Positions 24,794-33,621 of a stretch of DNA of 64,000 nucleotides are shown here, one piece after another. Positions within the stretch are counted from its first letter, which is position 1. The number at the start of each line of letters is the position of its first letter. The notes beneath the pieces are model-generated. The model saw only the letters and a program-made list of their open reading frames with translations. It was not told the origin of the DNA and did not search any database. Source of the stretch: VRUE01 sp963708115 (GTDB lineage: Bacteria; Actinomycetota; Thermoleophilia; Solirubrobacterales; 70-9); assembly GCA_963708115.1 (NCBI GenBank), contig CAVPRX010000002.1, positions 496,001-560,000 of the forward strand, written 5' to 3'. The position numbers were made by a program, and so were the translations under genes.

Positions 24794-25840
24794 ATGGCTG
24801 ACGGCCCCGATTCCCAGGCTCCACTGCCCCTTTCGGTGCGGTTGCTCGGCGCCGGCGTGCGCGGAGCGCGCTCGGTCGGCAAGGCGGCGGGAATCGACCG
24901 CGCGGTCGAGGTTGCCGCCGAGGAGGCGATGGTCGCCGCGGTCGAGAGCGAGGCCGTGGAGCGCGCGCTGGTCAGGGTGCTGCAGGGGCCGCTGGTCGAG
25001 GAAGCGGCTCGCGGCGCTCTGGAGAGCGACACGGTGAAGCAGGCCCTGATCGATGCGCTCGACAGCGAGATGGTCGACGAGGTCTGGCGGCGGCTGCTTG
25101 CCAGCGACGAGGCCCAGCGCCTGGTCGAGCGGATCGCCGAGGCGCCGGAGATTCGCGCCGCGATCAGCGCCCAGAGTGTCGGCTTCATCGAGGACATCGG
25201 TCACACGATCGGCGACGTGACCAGGCGCCTGGACGGCGTGATCGAGCGCATCGCCCGGCGCGTCGTCTTCCGCAAGCGGCGCACCGAGCCGACCGAGCGC
25301 GCCGGCGCACTCACCCGCGGCCTCGCCTTCGGCCTCGACCTGCTGATCGTCAACCTCGCCTTCTCCGGCCTGGCCGCGATCGTCGCCCTGATCGGCTCCT
25401 TCTTCTCCGGGACCGGCAACGGCGTCTCCGGCCTCGCCCTCGCGGTCGGCAGCTTCACCTGGTTCGCCCTCAGTGGCCTCTACCTGGTCACCTTCTGGTC
25501 GTTGGCGGGACAGACGCCGGGCATGCGCTTCTTCGGCATCCGGCTCGGCACCGACGGACGCGGCCTGCCGCCGCGAAAGTCGCTGCGGCGGCTGGTCGGG
25601 CTCTTCCTCGCCGCGGTCCCGTTCTTCCTCGGCTTCCTCGGCGTCCTCTTCGACGAACGCCGTCGCGGCTGGCAGGACCGCCTGGCCGGCGTCGACGTCC
25701 TCTACGAGAGTCGCGAGGCGGCTGTCGCGCCGTGGTCGACCCTCGACGCGCAGGTGCCGCTCGGCGCCGAGACGACGAAGGCCCCGGGTTCCCGGGGCCT
25801 TCGTCCACAGCAGGTATCTGGATCGCCGCTGCGCGGCTGA
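24794..25840 (+). CDS. RDD-family membrane protein
   Basis: 348 residues. The first 175 are helical and charged (VAAEEAMVAAVESEAVERAL and similar), probably a cytoplasmic coiled region. The RDD domain follows (about 180-305) with two to three transmembrane helices, RGLAFGLDLLIVNLAFSG, and the characteristic GQTPGMRFFGIRL and RRLVGLFLAAVPFFLGFLG. The C-terminal 40 residues are weakly conserved and a hairpin lies within their codons. Function of the family is mostly unknown; some act in transport or envelope stress. Confidence 0.8.
   Translation: MADGPDSQAPLPLSVRLLGAGVRGARSVGKAAGIDRAVEVAAEEAMVAAVESEAVERALVRVLQGPLVEEAARGALESDTVKQALIDALDSEMVDEVWRRLLASDEAQRLVERIAEAPEIRAAISAQSVGFIEDIGHTIGDVTRRLDGVIERIARRVVFRKRRTEPTERAGALTRGLAFGLDLLIVNLAFSGLAAIVALIGSFFSGTGNGVSGLALAVGSFTWFALSGLYLVTFWSLAGQTPGMRFFGIRLGTDGRGLPPRKSLRRLVGLFLAAVPFFLGFLGVLFDERRRGWQDRLAGVDVLYESREAAVAPWSTLDAQVPLGAETTKAPGSRGLRPQQVSGSPLRG
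25776..25803 (+). terminator. Hairpin within the RDD gene 3' end
   Basis: 13-bp stem CGAAGGCCCCGGG / CCCGGGGCCTTCG with a 2-base loop, 37 bp before the RDD stop codon. Its strength suggests a terminator, and it implies that the last RDD residues may not be needed or that the annotated stop is too far downstream. Confidence 0.45.
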
Positions 25841-25850
25841 CCCGTTCTTC

Positions 25851-26243
25851 TCAGCCCCTGGGTACGGGGTTTCCTTCCGGGCCCTCGGCCAGCTTGTAGA
25901 CGATGATGATCGAGAGGGCGAATATCGCCAGCGACCAGAAAGGGTAGGCGGGGATCGAGAGCAGCGCGGCGATCGCGTTGAGCGAGCCGACGAAGATGCC
26001 GACCCAGCGGCCGTATTCGCCGCCTGAGAAGAGCGAGAACGCGGCGATCAGCTCGAGCACGCCGATGATCAGGCTGATCCATCCCCAGGTGTGGAGCCCG
26101 CTAAGGATGAAGGTCGCGTTTTCGGTGAAGAACTTCGAGTCGCCGATCGCGGCGATTCCGTAGACGATGTTGAGGATGCCGGCGATGAGCAAGAGGACGC
26201 CGGCAAAGACCCACCAGCCGCTGATCAGGCTGTCTTCGTTCAT
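25851..26243 (-). CDS. Small four-helix membrane protein (DUF7144-like)
   Basis: 130 residues with four hydrophobic helices (WWVFAGVLLLIAGILNIVYG, WGWISLIIGVLELIAAFSLF and two more). The ATG at 26243 (MNEDSLISGWW) follows AAAGGG; the longer upstream frame has no ribosome site. This type of protein is widespread in actinobacteria and has no known function. The gene is convergent with the RDD gene, whose stop is 10 bp away. Confidence 0.7.
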   Translation of the reverse strand: MNEDSLISGWWVFAGVLLLIAGILNIVYGIAAIGDSKFFTENATFILSGLHTWGWISLIIGVLELIAAFSLFSGGEYGRWVGIFVGSLNAIAALLSIPAYPFWSLAIFALSIIIVYKLAEGPEGNPVPRG

Positions 26244-26390
26244 GAGTAACCCTTTCGGTGATGGAGGAGAGACAGAAAATTCCAAGAGCAGCTTCTGCCC
26301 GCATCTAGTGTTTCCTGCAACAAATGGTCGCACGGCCAATCTCGCTTGCAAAAATCACCCTTCTGGCACCCACGCGCCGATGAACGGGCG

Positions 26391-27248
26391 ATGAAGCTAC
26401 GGGCGCGAAGAGCCGTTGCCGCAATGACGGCGCTGACGGTGCTGCTGCCGGCCGCCGCGCAGGCAGCGCCGCTGCCGGTGCACATGCTGAAGGGATCGCT
26501 CCCCGCCCTCGTTCGATCGCTGCGGGCTCCTGGTCGCGCCCCGGCAAAGGCCTTCAGAAAAGTCCCCCGGGCGGGAGCCAGCAGCGTCCGCGTGCTCAAC
26601 TCGGGCGAAGTCGGCGTTCGCACCAACGGCAAGATCTTCGGCGTCGACCCGGTCACCGGGCCCTACTCATGCTCGGGGACGGCGTTGAACACGCCGAGTC
26701 ACTCGATCGTGCTGACCGCGGGGCACTGCGTGATCGAAAGGGGGAGCGAGGGTCGCCAGCTCTCTTTCGTCCCCGCCTACGAACAGGGCAATCGCCCGTT
26801 CGGCACCTTCGTCGCCCAGTCGATCTACGTGATGCCGCAGTGGCGTCGCAGGGAAAATCCCGATTTCGACGTAGCGGCGCTGCGGGTCAGGCCAAACGAG
26901 TTCGGGACGCTCACGGATGTCGTCGGGGCGCGGGGCTTCGCGACCGGGAAATCGCGGCTCGGCGCCTTCCAGATCTTCGGCTACCCCGCGGCGCACGCCG
27001 GCGGGGAAGAGCTGCGCAGCTGCCGCGCCCATGGCCTCGGGCTCGACTCGCTCACCGATCGCTTCTCGGGCCCGCCGACCATGCCGGCATCCTGCGACAT
27101 GGCCGCCGGCTCCAGCGGCGGCGCCTGGCTCTTCGACGGCGAATTCGTCAGCGGCGTGACCAGCTACAGCTACCAGGGCCGGCCGACCCAGCTCTTCTCT
27201 CCCTACTTCGGCCCCGAAATAGGCGCCTTCCTGCGGCAACTGCCATGA
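26391..27248 (+). CDS. Secreted trypsin-like serine protease
   Basis: 285 residues with a signal peptide (about 1-26, ending AAAQAAPL), a propeptide-like stretch and a chymotrypsin-fold domain. Catalytic triad: His in VLTAGHC, Asp in NPDFDVAAL and Ser in MAAGSSGGAW. Four cysteines could form two disulphides (CSGTA/AGHC and RSCRAHG/ASCDM). It acts outside the cell. The ATG at 26391 was chosen because it gives a clean signal peptide. Confidence 0.82.
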   Translation: MKLRARRAVAAMTALTVLLPAAAQAAPLPVHMLKGSLPALVRSLRAPGRAPAKAFRKVPRAGASSVRVLNSGEVGVRTNGKIFGVDPVTGPYSCSGTALNTPSHSIVLTAGHCVIERGSEGRQLSFVPAYEQGNRPFGTFVAQSIYVMPQWRRRENPDFDVAALRVRPNEFGTLTDVVGARGFATGKSRLGAFQIFGYPAAHAGGEELRSCRAHGLGLDSLTDRFSGPPTMPASCDMAAGSSGGAWLFDGEFVSGVTSYSYQGRPTQLFSPYFGPEIGAFLRQLP

Positions 27249-27255
27249 TCGCGGC

Positions 27256-28131
27256 GTGAGCGCGGAGGCGGTGAGAACGCCGGAGGAGAACCTGCAGGGT
27301 CTGCCGGACTTTCCCTTCGAGTCGAGCTACCACGAGGTCGACGGGTTGCGGCTCGCCTATCTCGACGAGGGGGAGGGGAAGCCGGTCGTCTTCTTCCACG
27401 GTGAGCCGACCTGGTCGTTCCTCTGGCGCAAGGTGATCCCGCCGGTGCGCGATGCCGGCTACCGCTGCATCGCCCCCGACTACGCCGGCTTCGGCCGCTC
27501 CGACAAGCCCACCGACCTTGATTGGTACACCTACGATCGCCACGTCGAGCTGATGTCGGCGCTGCTCGAGGAGCTCGACGTGCGCGACGCCACCGCCGTC
27601 GTCCACGATTGGGGTGGGCCGATCGGGCTGCGGCTCGCGGTCGAGCACCCCGACCGCTTCTCGCGCCTGGTGATCATGGACACCGGCCCCTTTACCGGCC
27701 ACCAGAAGATGAGCGAGACCTGGCTCAAATTCCGCGACTACGTCCGCCGGAACCCCGATGTGCCGGCCGGCTTCCTGGTTAAAGCCGGCTGTAAGAACGA
27801 CCCCGGAGACGACGTGATCGCCGCCTACGAGGCTCCCTTCCCAAGCCCTGAGTCGAAGGCCGGCACCCGCGCCTTCCCGCTGATCCTGCCGACCGAGCCC
27901 GACGCTCCGGGCGCGGCCGAGGGAAGGCGGGTTGCGGATGCGCTGCGGGAGGACGAGCGCCCGGCGCTGGTCCTCTGGGCGGACTCAGATCCGGCGCTGC
28001 CGCTCTCGGTGGGCGAACAGGTCTCCTCGCGGCTCAACCTTCCGGCCCCGCGGGTGATCGAGGACGCCGGTCACTTCCTGCAAGAGGATGCCGGCGAGGA
28101 AATCGGCCGGATCATCGCCGACTGGCTCTAG
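27256..28131 (+). CDS. Haloalkane-dehalogenase-like alpha/beta hydrolase
   Basis: 291 residues. The pattern fits haloalkane dehalogenases rather than ordinary esterases: oxyanion motif FFHGEPTWSFLWRK, a nucleophile Asp in VVHDWGGPIG (Asp followed by the halide-binding Trp), the acid in LWADSDPALP and the base His in DAGHFLQED. Members hydrolyse carbon-halogen bonds, but close relatives include epoxide hydrolases and enzymes with no known halide activity. GTG start at 27256, eight bases after the protease stop. Confidence 0.78.
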   Translation: MSAEAVRTPEENLQGLPDFPFESSYHEVDGLRLAYLDEGEGKPVVFFHGEPTWSFLWRKVIPPVRDAGYRCIAPDYAGFGRSDKPTDLDWYTYDRHVELMSALLEELDVRDATAVVHDWGGPIGLRLAVEHPDRFSRLVIMDTGPFTGHQKMSETWLKFRDYVRRNPDVPAGFLVKAGCKNDPGDDVIAAYEAPFPSPESKAGTRAFPLILPTEPDAPGAAEGRRVADALREDERPALVLWADSDPALPLSVGEQVSSRLNLPAPRVIEDAGHFLQEDAGEEIGRIIADWL

Positions 28132-28143
28132 CCTCGGTTTTGC

Positions 28144-29263
28144 TCAGCGCATCGTCGCGGCGAGCCTCGCGACCACGCCGCGCAGCTCGTCGCGTGGGCG
28201 CTCCAGCAGCAGGCGGGTGCGGCGCGGCGGCCCCTCGTCCTCGAGCCAGGTGACGGTGCCGGGCCAGTAGGGACCGGGGGGCGTGCCGGGGTGGTGGAAG
28301 GCCGACGCGAAGACCCAGCTACCGGTGTTGTGGAGTCGGCCGCCGCCGGGGAGGGGCCACTCGGCGTCGCCCTCTTCGGGGCCACCGCGGTGGGTGTGGC
28401 CGGTGAGCACGTGGCCGGCATCGATGTCGAGGCGCCGGGCGAGCTCGGTGGCCGCGGCGATTCCGCTGTGGGAGATCGCGCCGGAGGTGAGCGTGACCTC
28501 GAAGTCGGCGCGGAGGAGGCGGTTGATGCCCCAGATGCTGGTCGGCACGGCGGCGCTGAGGGCGGCACGGGTTGCGGCGCGCCGGGCGCGGCTGCCGTTG
28601 CCGTTGCGGGTAGTCATCGCCCGCCAGGCACGCTCGGAAGGGCGGCTGGCACTGCGCGCGACACCGCCCTGGGCGACGCCAAAGGTGAGGCCGTAGACGG
28701 GCCGCAGCACGCGCTCATAATCCGCGGGATCGGTGCGGGGTCCCGGCAACGGTCCGAACACTCGCATCGAAACCGCCGCGGCGATGCACTCGAGCCGGGG
28801 GAGCGTCATGTGGCAGTCCATGTAATGGCCGTGGGTGGCGTAGACGTCGTCGCGCAGCCAGAGTCCGGGGTAGGCGATCTGCAACTGGGCGCCGCCCAGC
28901 CAGGTGGCGATGCGTGTCCAGGCCTCGCCGCTCGGCTCGGCGTGCCGTTCGAGCGAGAGGGCATTGCCGGCGAGCGCCTGCTGCTCCAGCAACGGCTCCG
29001 CGAGCCGATGGTCGTGGTTGCCGGGAACCAGGACGACGGGGCGGCCGCTCATCGCCTCACCCAGCTCTTCGAAGAACGGCCGGGCGCTCTCCAGCGCCGT
29101 CGCGAGCGGCGTCTCGCGCAGCTCCAGTACGTCCCCGAGCAGGACCACCCGCTCCGCCGAGGCGAGCTCGTCGAGCAGGACGCGGCGGATCGTCGGCGTC
29201 GCGCAGCAGGTCCTCGCCGAAGGCGCTGCCGAGATGCAGGTCGGAGACGATCGCGGTTCGCAC
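28144..29263 (-). CDS. Metallophosphoesterase (calcineurin-like), apparent frameshift near the N-terminus
   Basis: About 373 residues if repaired. The N-terminus TAIVSDLHLGSAFGEDLL carries the first metal motif (DLH). After about 25 codons the frame shifts near 29200, and the second frame gives VVLLGDVLELRE, VLVPGNHDHRLA, ATHGHYMDCH and the late GHTHRGG, completing the GD, GNHD and GHTH motifs. One extra C (GACGCCGACG for GACGCGACG) accounts for the break. The GTG at 29263 is preferred over the TTG further up. Likely a two-metal phosphoesterase of unknown substrate. It converges on the dehalogenase-like gene. Confidence 0.75.
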
Positions 29264-29300
29264 TGAGGGCAAACTTAGCTGTCAGGGCTAAGCTCCCTCG

Positions 29301-30236
29301 ATGAACGGCCTCAGCGAGGAACGCCTCGCCCCCGTCAACGGGATCGAGATCGCCTACCAGGAGATCGGCGATCCGGATGACGAGCCGCTGCTGCTGATCA
29401 TGGGTCTGGCGACCCAGATGCTTGCCTGGGACGAGGAGCTCTGCGCGATGTTGGCCGAGCGCGGCTTCCGCGTCGTCCGCTTCGACAACCGCGACATCGG
29501 CCGCTCGACCAAGATCGAGTCGGCCGGGGTGCCCAAGCGCACCGACATGCTGCTCGGCCGCCGCCGCACCGCGCCCTACCTGTTGCGCGACATGGCCGAC
29601 GACACGACTGGGCTGATGGATCATCTCGGCATCGAGTCGGCGAACCTGGTCGGCGCCTCGATGGGTGGCATGATCGCCCAGACGGTGGCGATCCGCCGCC
29701 CGGAGCGGGTGCGCTCGCTGGTCTCGATGATGTCCTCGACCGGCAACCGCTGGCTCGGGCTGCCCACCTGGAAGGCGTTCGGGACCTTGTTTGCCCGTCC
29801 GGGTGCCGGGCGCGAGGCAGCGATTGAGCGCACCGTGAAGACCTTCCGCACGATCGGCTCACCCGGCTACCCGATGGACGAGGCGCGCTTCCGCGAACTG
29901 GCCGCTGCTTCCTATGACCGCTCCCACAGCCGCGCCGGCATAGCCCGCCAGCTGCACGCGATCACCGCTTCAGGCGACCGCACCGCGGCGCTGGAAAGGC
30001 TGCGCCTACCGGCGACGGTCCTCCATGGCGCCAGCGACCCGCTGATCCGCCCCCTCGCCGGCCGCGCCACCGCCCGCGCAATCCGCGACTCCCACCTGCG
30101 CATCTTCGACGGCATGGGCCACGACCTGCCACCAAAGCTCTGGCCCGACTTCGTAGAGGAGATCAGCGCAACCGCTCAGCGCTTGGGCCCGACGAACTCG
30201 TCCAGCCTGGCGACGTCGGCCTTGCGCGAGACGTAG
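29301..30236 (+). CDS. Alpha/beta hydrolase (esterase/peptidase-like)
   Basis: 311 residues. LLIMGLATQMLAWDEELC (oxyanion), FDNRDIGRSTKIE, the nucleophile GASMGGM (Ser near 116), the acid GASDPLIRP and the base His of DGMGHDLP form a complete triad. The pattern resembles aclacinomycin methylesterase RdmC and related hydrolases, though the substrate is not known. The last 20 codons overlap the end of the convergent LAGLIDADG-like gene by 61 bp. Confidence 0.78.
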   Translation: MNGLSEERLAPVNGIEIAYQEIGDPDDEPLLLIMGLATQMLAWDEELCAMLAERGFRVVRFDNRDIGRSTKIESAGVPKRTDMLLGRRRTAPYLLRDMADDTTGLMDHLGIESANLVGASMGGMIAQTVAIRRPERVRSLVSMMSSTGNRWLGLPTWKAFGTLFARPGAGREAAIERTVKTFRTIGSPGYPMDEARFRELAAASYDRSHSRAGIARQLHAITASGDRTAALERLRLPATVLHGASDPLIRPLAGRATARAIRDSHLRIFDGMGHDLPPKLWPDFVEEISATAQRLGPTNSSSLATSALRET

Positions 30237-30970
30237 ATCGAAACAGCCGCTGCCTCATTCGTGGGAAAGGAAGCGGTCCAGCGCAGCCCAAGGCAATCAC
30301 AGGCAGAGCAGAAGATGCTCGTGATGTCGGTGGAGACATTTGAGAAGGCATAGCGAGGATGGCGCCAATCATCGCGGCCGGTGTTGATCACACGACAGCC
30401 ATCGGACTGGATCAGCCCTCTGAGTAGAGGCTCCGGCCATCGTTCTGCCAGTTTTTGCTGCCAGTCGGCAAGAAAGATCGGTCTCGTGTGCTTTTTCCCT
30501 GGACCATGTTGTGGGAACAAGCATGGCCAGCTTTTTGAGTAAGCATGGACCTCGTAGCAGTTACATCGCCGTAGCTGACGATTGACCCGATTCTGCGGGA
30601 CTACAGCTTTCATTGCTGCCTCACATTCTCGGACAATGCCGGGGTAGCGCACATCGAGGGTGATCCTCAGCCGGTAGACCCGTCGCTGGTGCTCAGAGAT
30701 TGACCCATCGCCCAGATACAGCCCGAGGAGATGCACGTAGTCGGGTCCGAGGCGGTCGAAGTCGTGGTCGCTTCCGCCGCATCGCCGACAACGGCCGGGC
30801 CTTGGAAAGGCTCCGCATGAATCTCGCGACCGAAATGAGCGAGGAAGACGGCCGTTCACCCAATCTCGGATCGTTGGACGCGAAATGCCGGTTCGCCGTG
30901 AAATCTCGCAGTTATTGAGACCCGCCCGGTGAAGGCTCAGAACTGAGGCAACCGTCGCCTCAGAGTGCAT
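30176..30970 (-). CDS. HTH plus LAGLIDADG-like (homing-endonuclease-type) protein
   Basis: About 264 residues from the ATG at 30970. An N-terminal helix-turn-helix (NNCEISRRTGISRPTIRDWV) is followed by a CRRCGG knuckle. Two LAGLIDADG-like segments follow, HLLGLYLGDGSIS near residue 82 and LLRGLIQSDGCRV near 190. The spacing and both GDG/SDG ends fit a single-chain two-motif LAGLIDADG protein that stands alone rather than inside an intron. Such genes are frequent in actinobacteria and have no defined role. It lies eight bases downstream of tRNA-Leu on the same strand, so it may share that transcript. A LexA-type box lies beyond the tRNA. Confidence 0.68.
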   Translation of the reverse strand: MHSEATVASVLSLHRAGLNNCEISRRTGISRPTIRDWVNGRLPRSFRSRDSCGAFPRPGRCRRCGGSDHDFDRLGPDYVHLLGLYLGDGSISEHQRRVYRLRITLDVRYPGIVRECEAAMKAVVPQNRVNRQLRRCNCYEVHAYSKSWPCLFPQHGPGKKHTRPIFLADWQQKLAERWPEPLLRGLIQSDGCRVINTGRDDWRHPRYAFSNVSTDITSIFCSACDCLGLRWTASFPTNEAAAVSIYVSRKADVARLDEFVGPKR

Positions 30971-30977
30971 CACGTAG

Positions 30978-31061
30978 TGCGGCGGGGGGGAGTCGAACCC
31001 CCACGTCCTTTCGGACACGAGTCCCTGAAACTCGCATGTCTACCGGTTCCATCACCGCCGC
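30978..31061 (-). tRNA. tRNA-Leu (CAG)
   Basis: 84 nt class II tRNA. The acceptor GCGGCGG pairs with CCGCCGC, the anticodon stem CGAGT/ACTCG holds loop TTCAGGG (anticodon CAG), and there is a long variable arm and the T-loop GGTTCGACTCC. No CCA is encoded. Confidence 0.95.
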
Positions 31062-31103
31062 AGACCCCGTCAATTTAACTGCAAATGGATCTGGTAGGGA
31101 GAG

Positions 31104-31117
31104 CGAACACACGTTCG
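31104..31117. promoter_or_regulatory. LexA (SOS) box between tRNA-Leu and tRNA-Glu
   Basis: CGAACACACGTTCG matches CGAACRNRYGTTCG at all positions, followed by TAT as at the box near 9.4 kb. It is 43 bp upstream of tRNA-Leu (minus strand) and 75 bp upstream of tRNA-Glu (plus strand), so the controlled gene is uncertain; the LAGLIDADG-like gene behind tRNA-Leu is the natural candidate. Confidence 0.6.
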
Positions 31118-31191
31118 TATGCTAGACCGCCAATCGGACGGACCCGGCCAGGCAGCACCACCGCCCGCGATCGCTAGAATGTCGCTTCCGC

Positions 31192-31264
31192 GCCGCTATC
31201 GTCTAGGGGACTAGGACGCCGGATTCTCAGTCCGGAAACCGGGGTTCGAATCCCCGTAGCGGTA
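31192..31264 (+). tRNA. tRNA-Glu (CUC)
   Basis: 73 nt. The acceptor GCCGCTA pairs with TAGCGGT (a G-U at the end), the anticodon loop ATTCTCA has anticodon CTC, and the T-arm CCGGGGTTCGAATCCCCG is intact. The serine recombinase gene on the other strand ends inside it (31227), and its 3' end is the probable attachment site. Confidence 0.95.
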
Positions 31265-32981
31265 TGGCCTTATCGGAGAGAGCCGGATCACCCGCCTCTC
31301 CCAGATCACTTAGATTCGTCGCCTCCCCGAACGCGCTTGACACCAGCGCTTTCAGGCGTATCTGACCACTGTTGCGGTCGATCTCGACCCGGAGCCGAAA
31401 GGCGTCGAACACCGCCCGCCGTAGCTCAGGGTCAGCAGCCATTAGTGACTCGCCGAGGTCGGGCAGAGCGTCGAGGACCGCCAGGGTCTCGGCGGGGTCT
31501 GTGGCGGTGCTGTCCCGGCGCGAGTGTTCGAGCTGGGCGAGGACAACCTTCGCCTCCTCGCGCTCCGTTTTGAGGGTTCGGATTCGTTTGCCGACCACGG
31601 CCGGATCGACGCCTGCCTCGATCGCGGCGAGTTGGCGCTCGATCCGCTGGTCGACCTCGCTGAGCTGTTTGGTGATCCGCGTGCGCTTGTCGTCGTCGCG
31701 GTCTTGCGCTTCGCTCGCCATGGTCGAACTCTGAGCGCCGAAGTAGGCCAGGCGGTCAGCGCCGAATATCCGGGTGGCGAAGAAGCTGTCGATCAGCTTC
31801 GTGAGGCTGTCCTCGCGCACGTACTGCCACTTGCCGTGGCCGACCGCTTCGGCCGCGCGGTCGCCATAGGAGGTTCGGTAGCCGCAGGTGTAATAGGTCG
31901 GCTCGCCTTTTCGAGAGCGCCCCTGCATCCGTAGTGGGTTGTGCCCGGTGGAGCAGTGGACGATGCCTCGCAGCAGGAAGGATCGCTTCTGGGGGCGTCG
32001 TCGGTTGCCGCCGTGGCCGTTGCTGCGACGCTTCATCTCGGTTTGCACGCGCTCGAACTGCTCGTCGGTGACCAGGGCCTCGTGGCGCTCGTCTGCTTCG
32101 ACCCATTCCTCGGGGCTACGCCGAACCACCGGCCCGGCACCCTGCTTATGGGCGCGTGAGTCGAGCCGGTTCCAGTACAGGCGACCGGTGTAGGTGGGGT
32201 TTTCGAGCATCGATTTGATCGTGGTCTTCGCCCATTTGCCCGACGTATTGCGCTTGGAATCGACGTGGTTGGGCGGCGGCGGCCCACCAGGCCGGTTCAG
32301 GTGGTTGGCGATCTCCTTGTAGCCAGAGCCGGAAATGAAGCGCTCGAAAATCTCAGCGATCACCGGTGCTCGCTCGGGGTCGGCAACGAGGCGGGACTTC
32401 TTATCGCCAGCCTTCGCCCGCGCTGGGTCGGGATGCGCCTCATGCCGAAGCCGGTAGCCGTAGGGCGCCCGGCCGCCGTTGCGGTAACCCTGACGCGTGT
32501 TCTCCTTCTGCCCGCGCCGGACTTCGCGGCCCAGCTTCTCGACCTCGAACTGATCGAGCGCCTGGAACATGTGACGGATCAGCCGCCCCTCGGGGCTCGT
32601 CTGATCGCCGGTCGTGAGCGCGTAGAAGACCTCGACCCCGGCCCGCGTCATCTCCCGCTCGTAGGTCAGCGCGTGGAACAGGTCCCGGCTCAGCCGCGAG
32701 GTCCCGTAGACGATCACTGCATCGAAGCGCCGAGCGTCCCGCTCCTCGGCCTCCCGCAGCAGCTCTGCCCACCCGGCCCGGTCGTCCCGTCGCCCGGCCT
32801 CCTGGTCGGTGAACTCGCAGACGATTTCCCCGCCCAGCTCCTCCGCCTTCGCCGCGCAAGCCTCCCGCTGGGACGGGAAGGAGAGCGTCGGGTCCTGCTT
32901 GTCCTTGGTCGAGAGCCGCCCGTACCAGGAAAAACGCCGCCCCACGCCCGCAGCCGGCCGGGACCGCTTCCCAGCGGCCAT
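31227..32981 (-). CDS. Large serine recombinase (integrase)
   Basis: About 584 residues. The resolvase domain (about 14-165) has the catalytic Ser in WYGRLSTKDKQDP, then VIVYGTSRLSRD and EGRLIRHMFQALDQFE. The recombinase domain (about 175-290) has APYGYRLRHE and YKEIANHLN. A zinc-ribbon region (about 325-365) looks degenerate (HCSTGHNP...YYTCGYR), and a coiled coil covers about 410-470. Start at 32981 because GGAGGG lies nine bases upstream; an ATG at 33023 lacks this. The last 12 residues (PLRGFEPRFPD) and the stop are encoded by the opposite strand of tRNA-Glu, showing the element is integrated there. Confidence 0.88.
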   Translation of the reverse strand: MAAGKRSRPAAGVGRRFSWYGRLSTKDKQDPTLSFPSQREACAAKAEELGGEIVCEFTDQEAGRRDDRAGWAELLREAEERDARRFDAVIVYGTSRLSRDLFHALTYEREMTRAGVEVFYALTTGDQTSPEGRLIRHMFQALDQFEVEKLGREVRRGQKENTRQGYRNGGRAPYGYRLRHEAHPDPARAKAGDKKSRLVADPERAPVIAEIFERFISGSGYKEIANHLNRPGGPPPPNHVDSKRNTSGKWAKTTIKSMLENPTYTGRLYWNRLDSRAHKQGAGPVVRRSPEEWVEADERHEALVTDEQFERVQTEMKRRSNGHGGNRRRPQKRSFLLRGIVHCSTGHNPLRMQGRSRKGEPTYYTCGYRTSYGDRAAEAVGHGKWQYVREDSLTKLIDSFFATRIFGADRLAYFGAQSSTMASEAQDRDDDKRTRITKQLSEVDQRIERQLAAIEAGVDPAVVGKRIRTLKTEREEAKVVLAQLEHSRRDSTATDPAETLAVLDALPDLGESLMAADPELRRAVFDAFRLRVEIDRNSGQIRLKALVSSAFGEATNLSDLGEAGDPALSDKAIPLRGFEPRFPD

Positions 32982-33621
32982 CAGGCCGTTCCCTCCGTCG
33001 TCTCGCAACCATCGTCGATCCATTGTGTCGGGCTTATCCTGATTCCGCCAAAATCGACCAGCCGAGCCGCAGCCGATAGGCGCGGCGAGTCGGGAACGAG
33101 GAAGCGAAAACCACCAGAGCGGCAGGCGAGGGTGGCGATGATCGGACGCACCGATGGACTGGCCGCGCGGGACCATCATCGGCCTGGATCGGGACAGACG
33201 GCGATGCGTATCGGGTGGGAGTAGGTAGTCAGCGCCGCGCACCGGTCCGTTGACAGGGGTTGGGGAATATGTAGTCAGCATCGCCCGATCTCCGCAAATG
33301 GCTTCACAAAAGGGAATGCGGGGCGTTCCCCGATTCGGAGTGCGCGCCACAGAACGCGGTGCAGAACGCGGGTGAGGCGAACCGCAGAACGAACCGCAGG
33401 GTGATCCGCAGAACGAACCCAGGGGGCGGCCCTTGGACGCGATGGTCGCCCGCCTCTTTCCGTCTCGTCGCGGAGAAGATGGCGTAATGCCTTCGGCATC
33501 TGATTGGCAGGTCAGGTCACACATGGCATCCCCTTGTCGTCGGGACGCGCCGATTGCGTTATCTCCGGGTTGGGTGTTCGTCGAACCAGCGGGCCTTGGG
33601 CCATAGGATGCAGGTCGCCAA
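32982..33621. other. Non-coding region with iteron-like repeats
   Basis: 640 bp without a credible gene, upstream of both the recombinase and the DUF4062-like gene. It carries four copies of a GCAGAACG motif (first copy ACAGAACG) at about 33350, 33361, 33384 and 33408, spaced 11, 23 and 24 bp, plus a GGGAA-TGCGGGGCG-TTCCC hairpin at 33312-33330 and two GTAGTCAGC copies near 33225-33280. These could be recombinase, repressor or replication-protein sites. Confidence 0.4.

Noticed and set aside
33275..33499. 74-codon minus-strand frame in the 640-bp gap
   Set aside because: Composition and lack of domain make it a chance frame, and the repeats overlap it.
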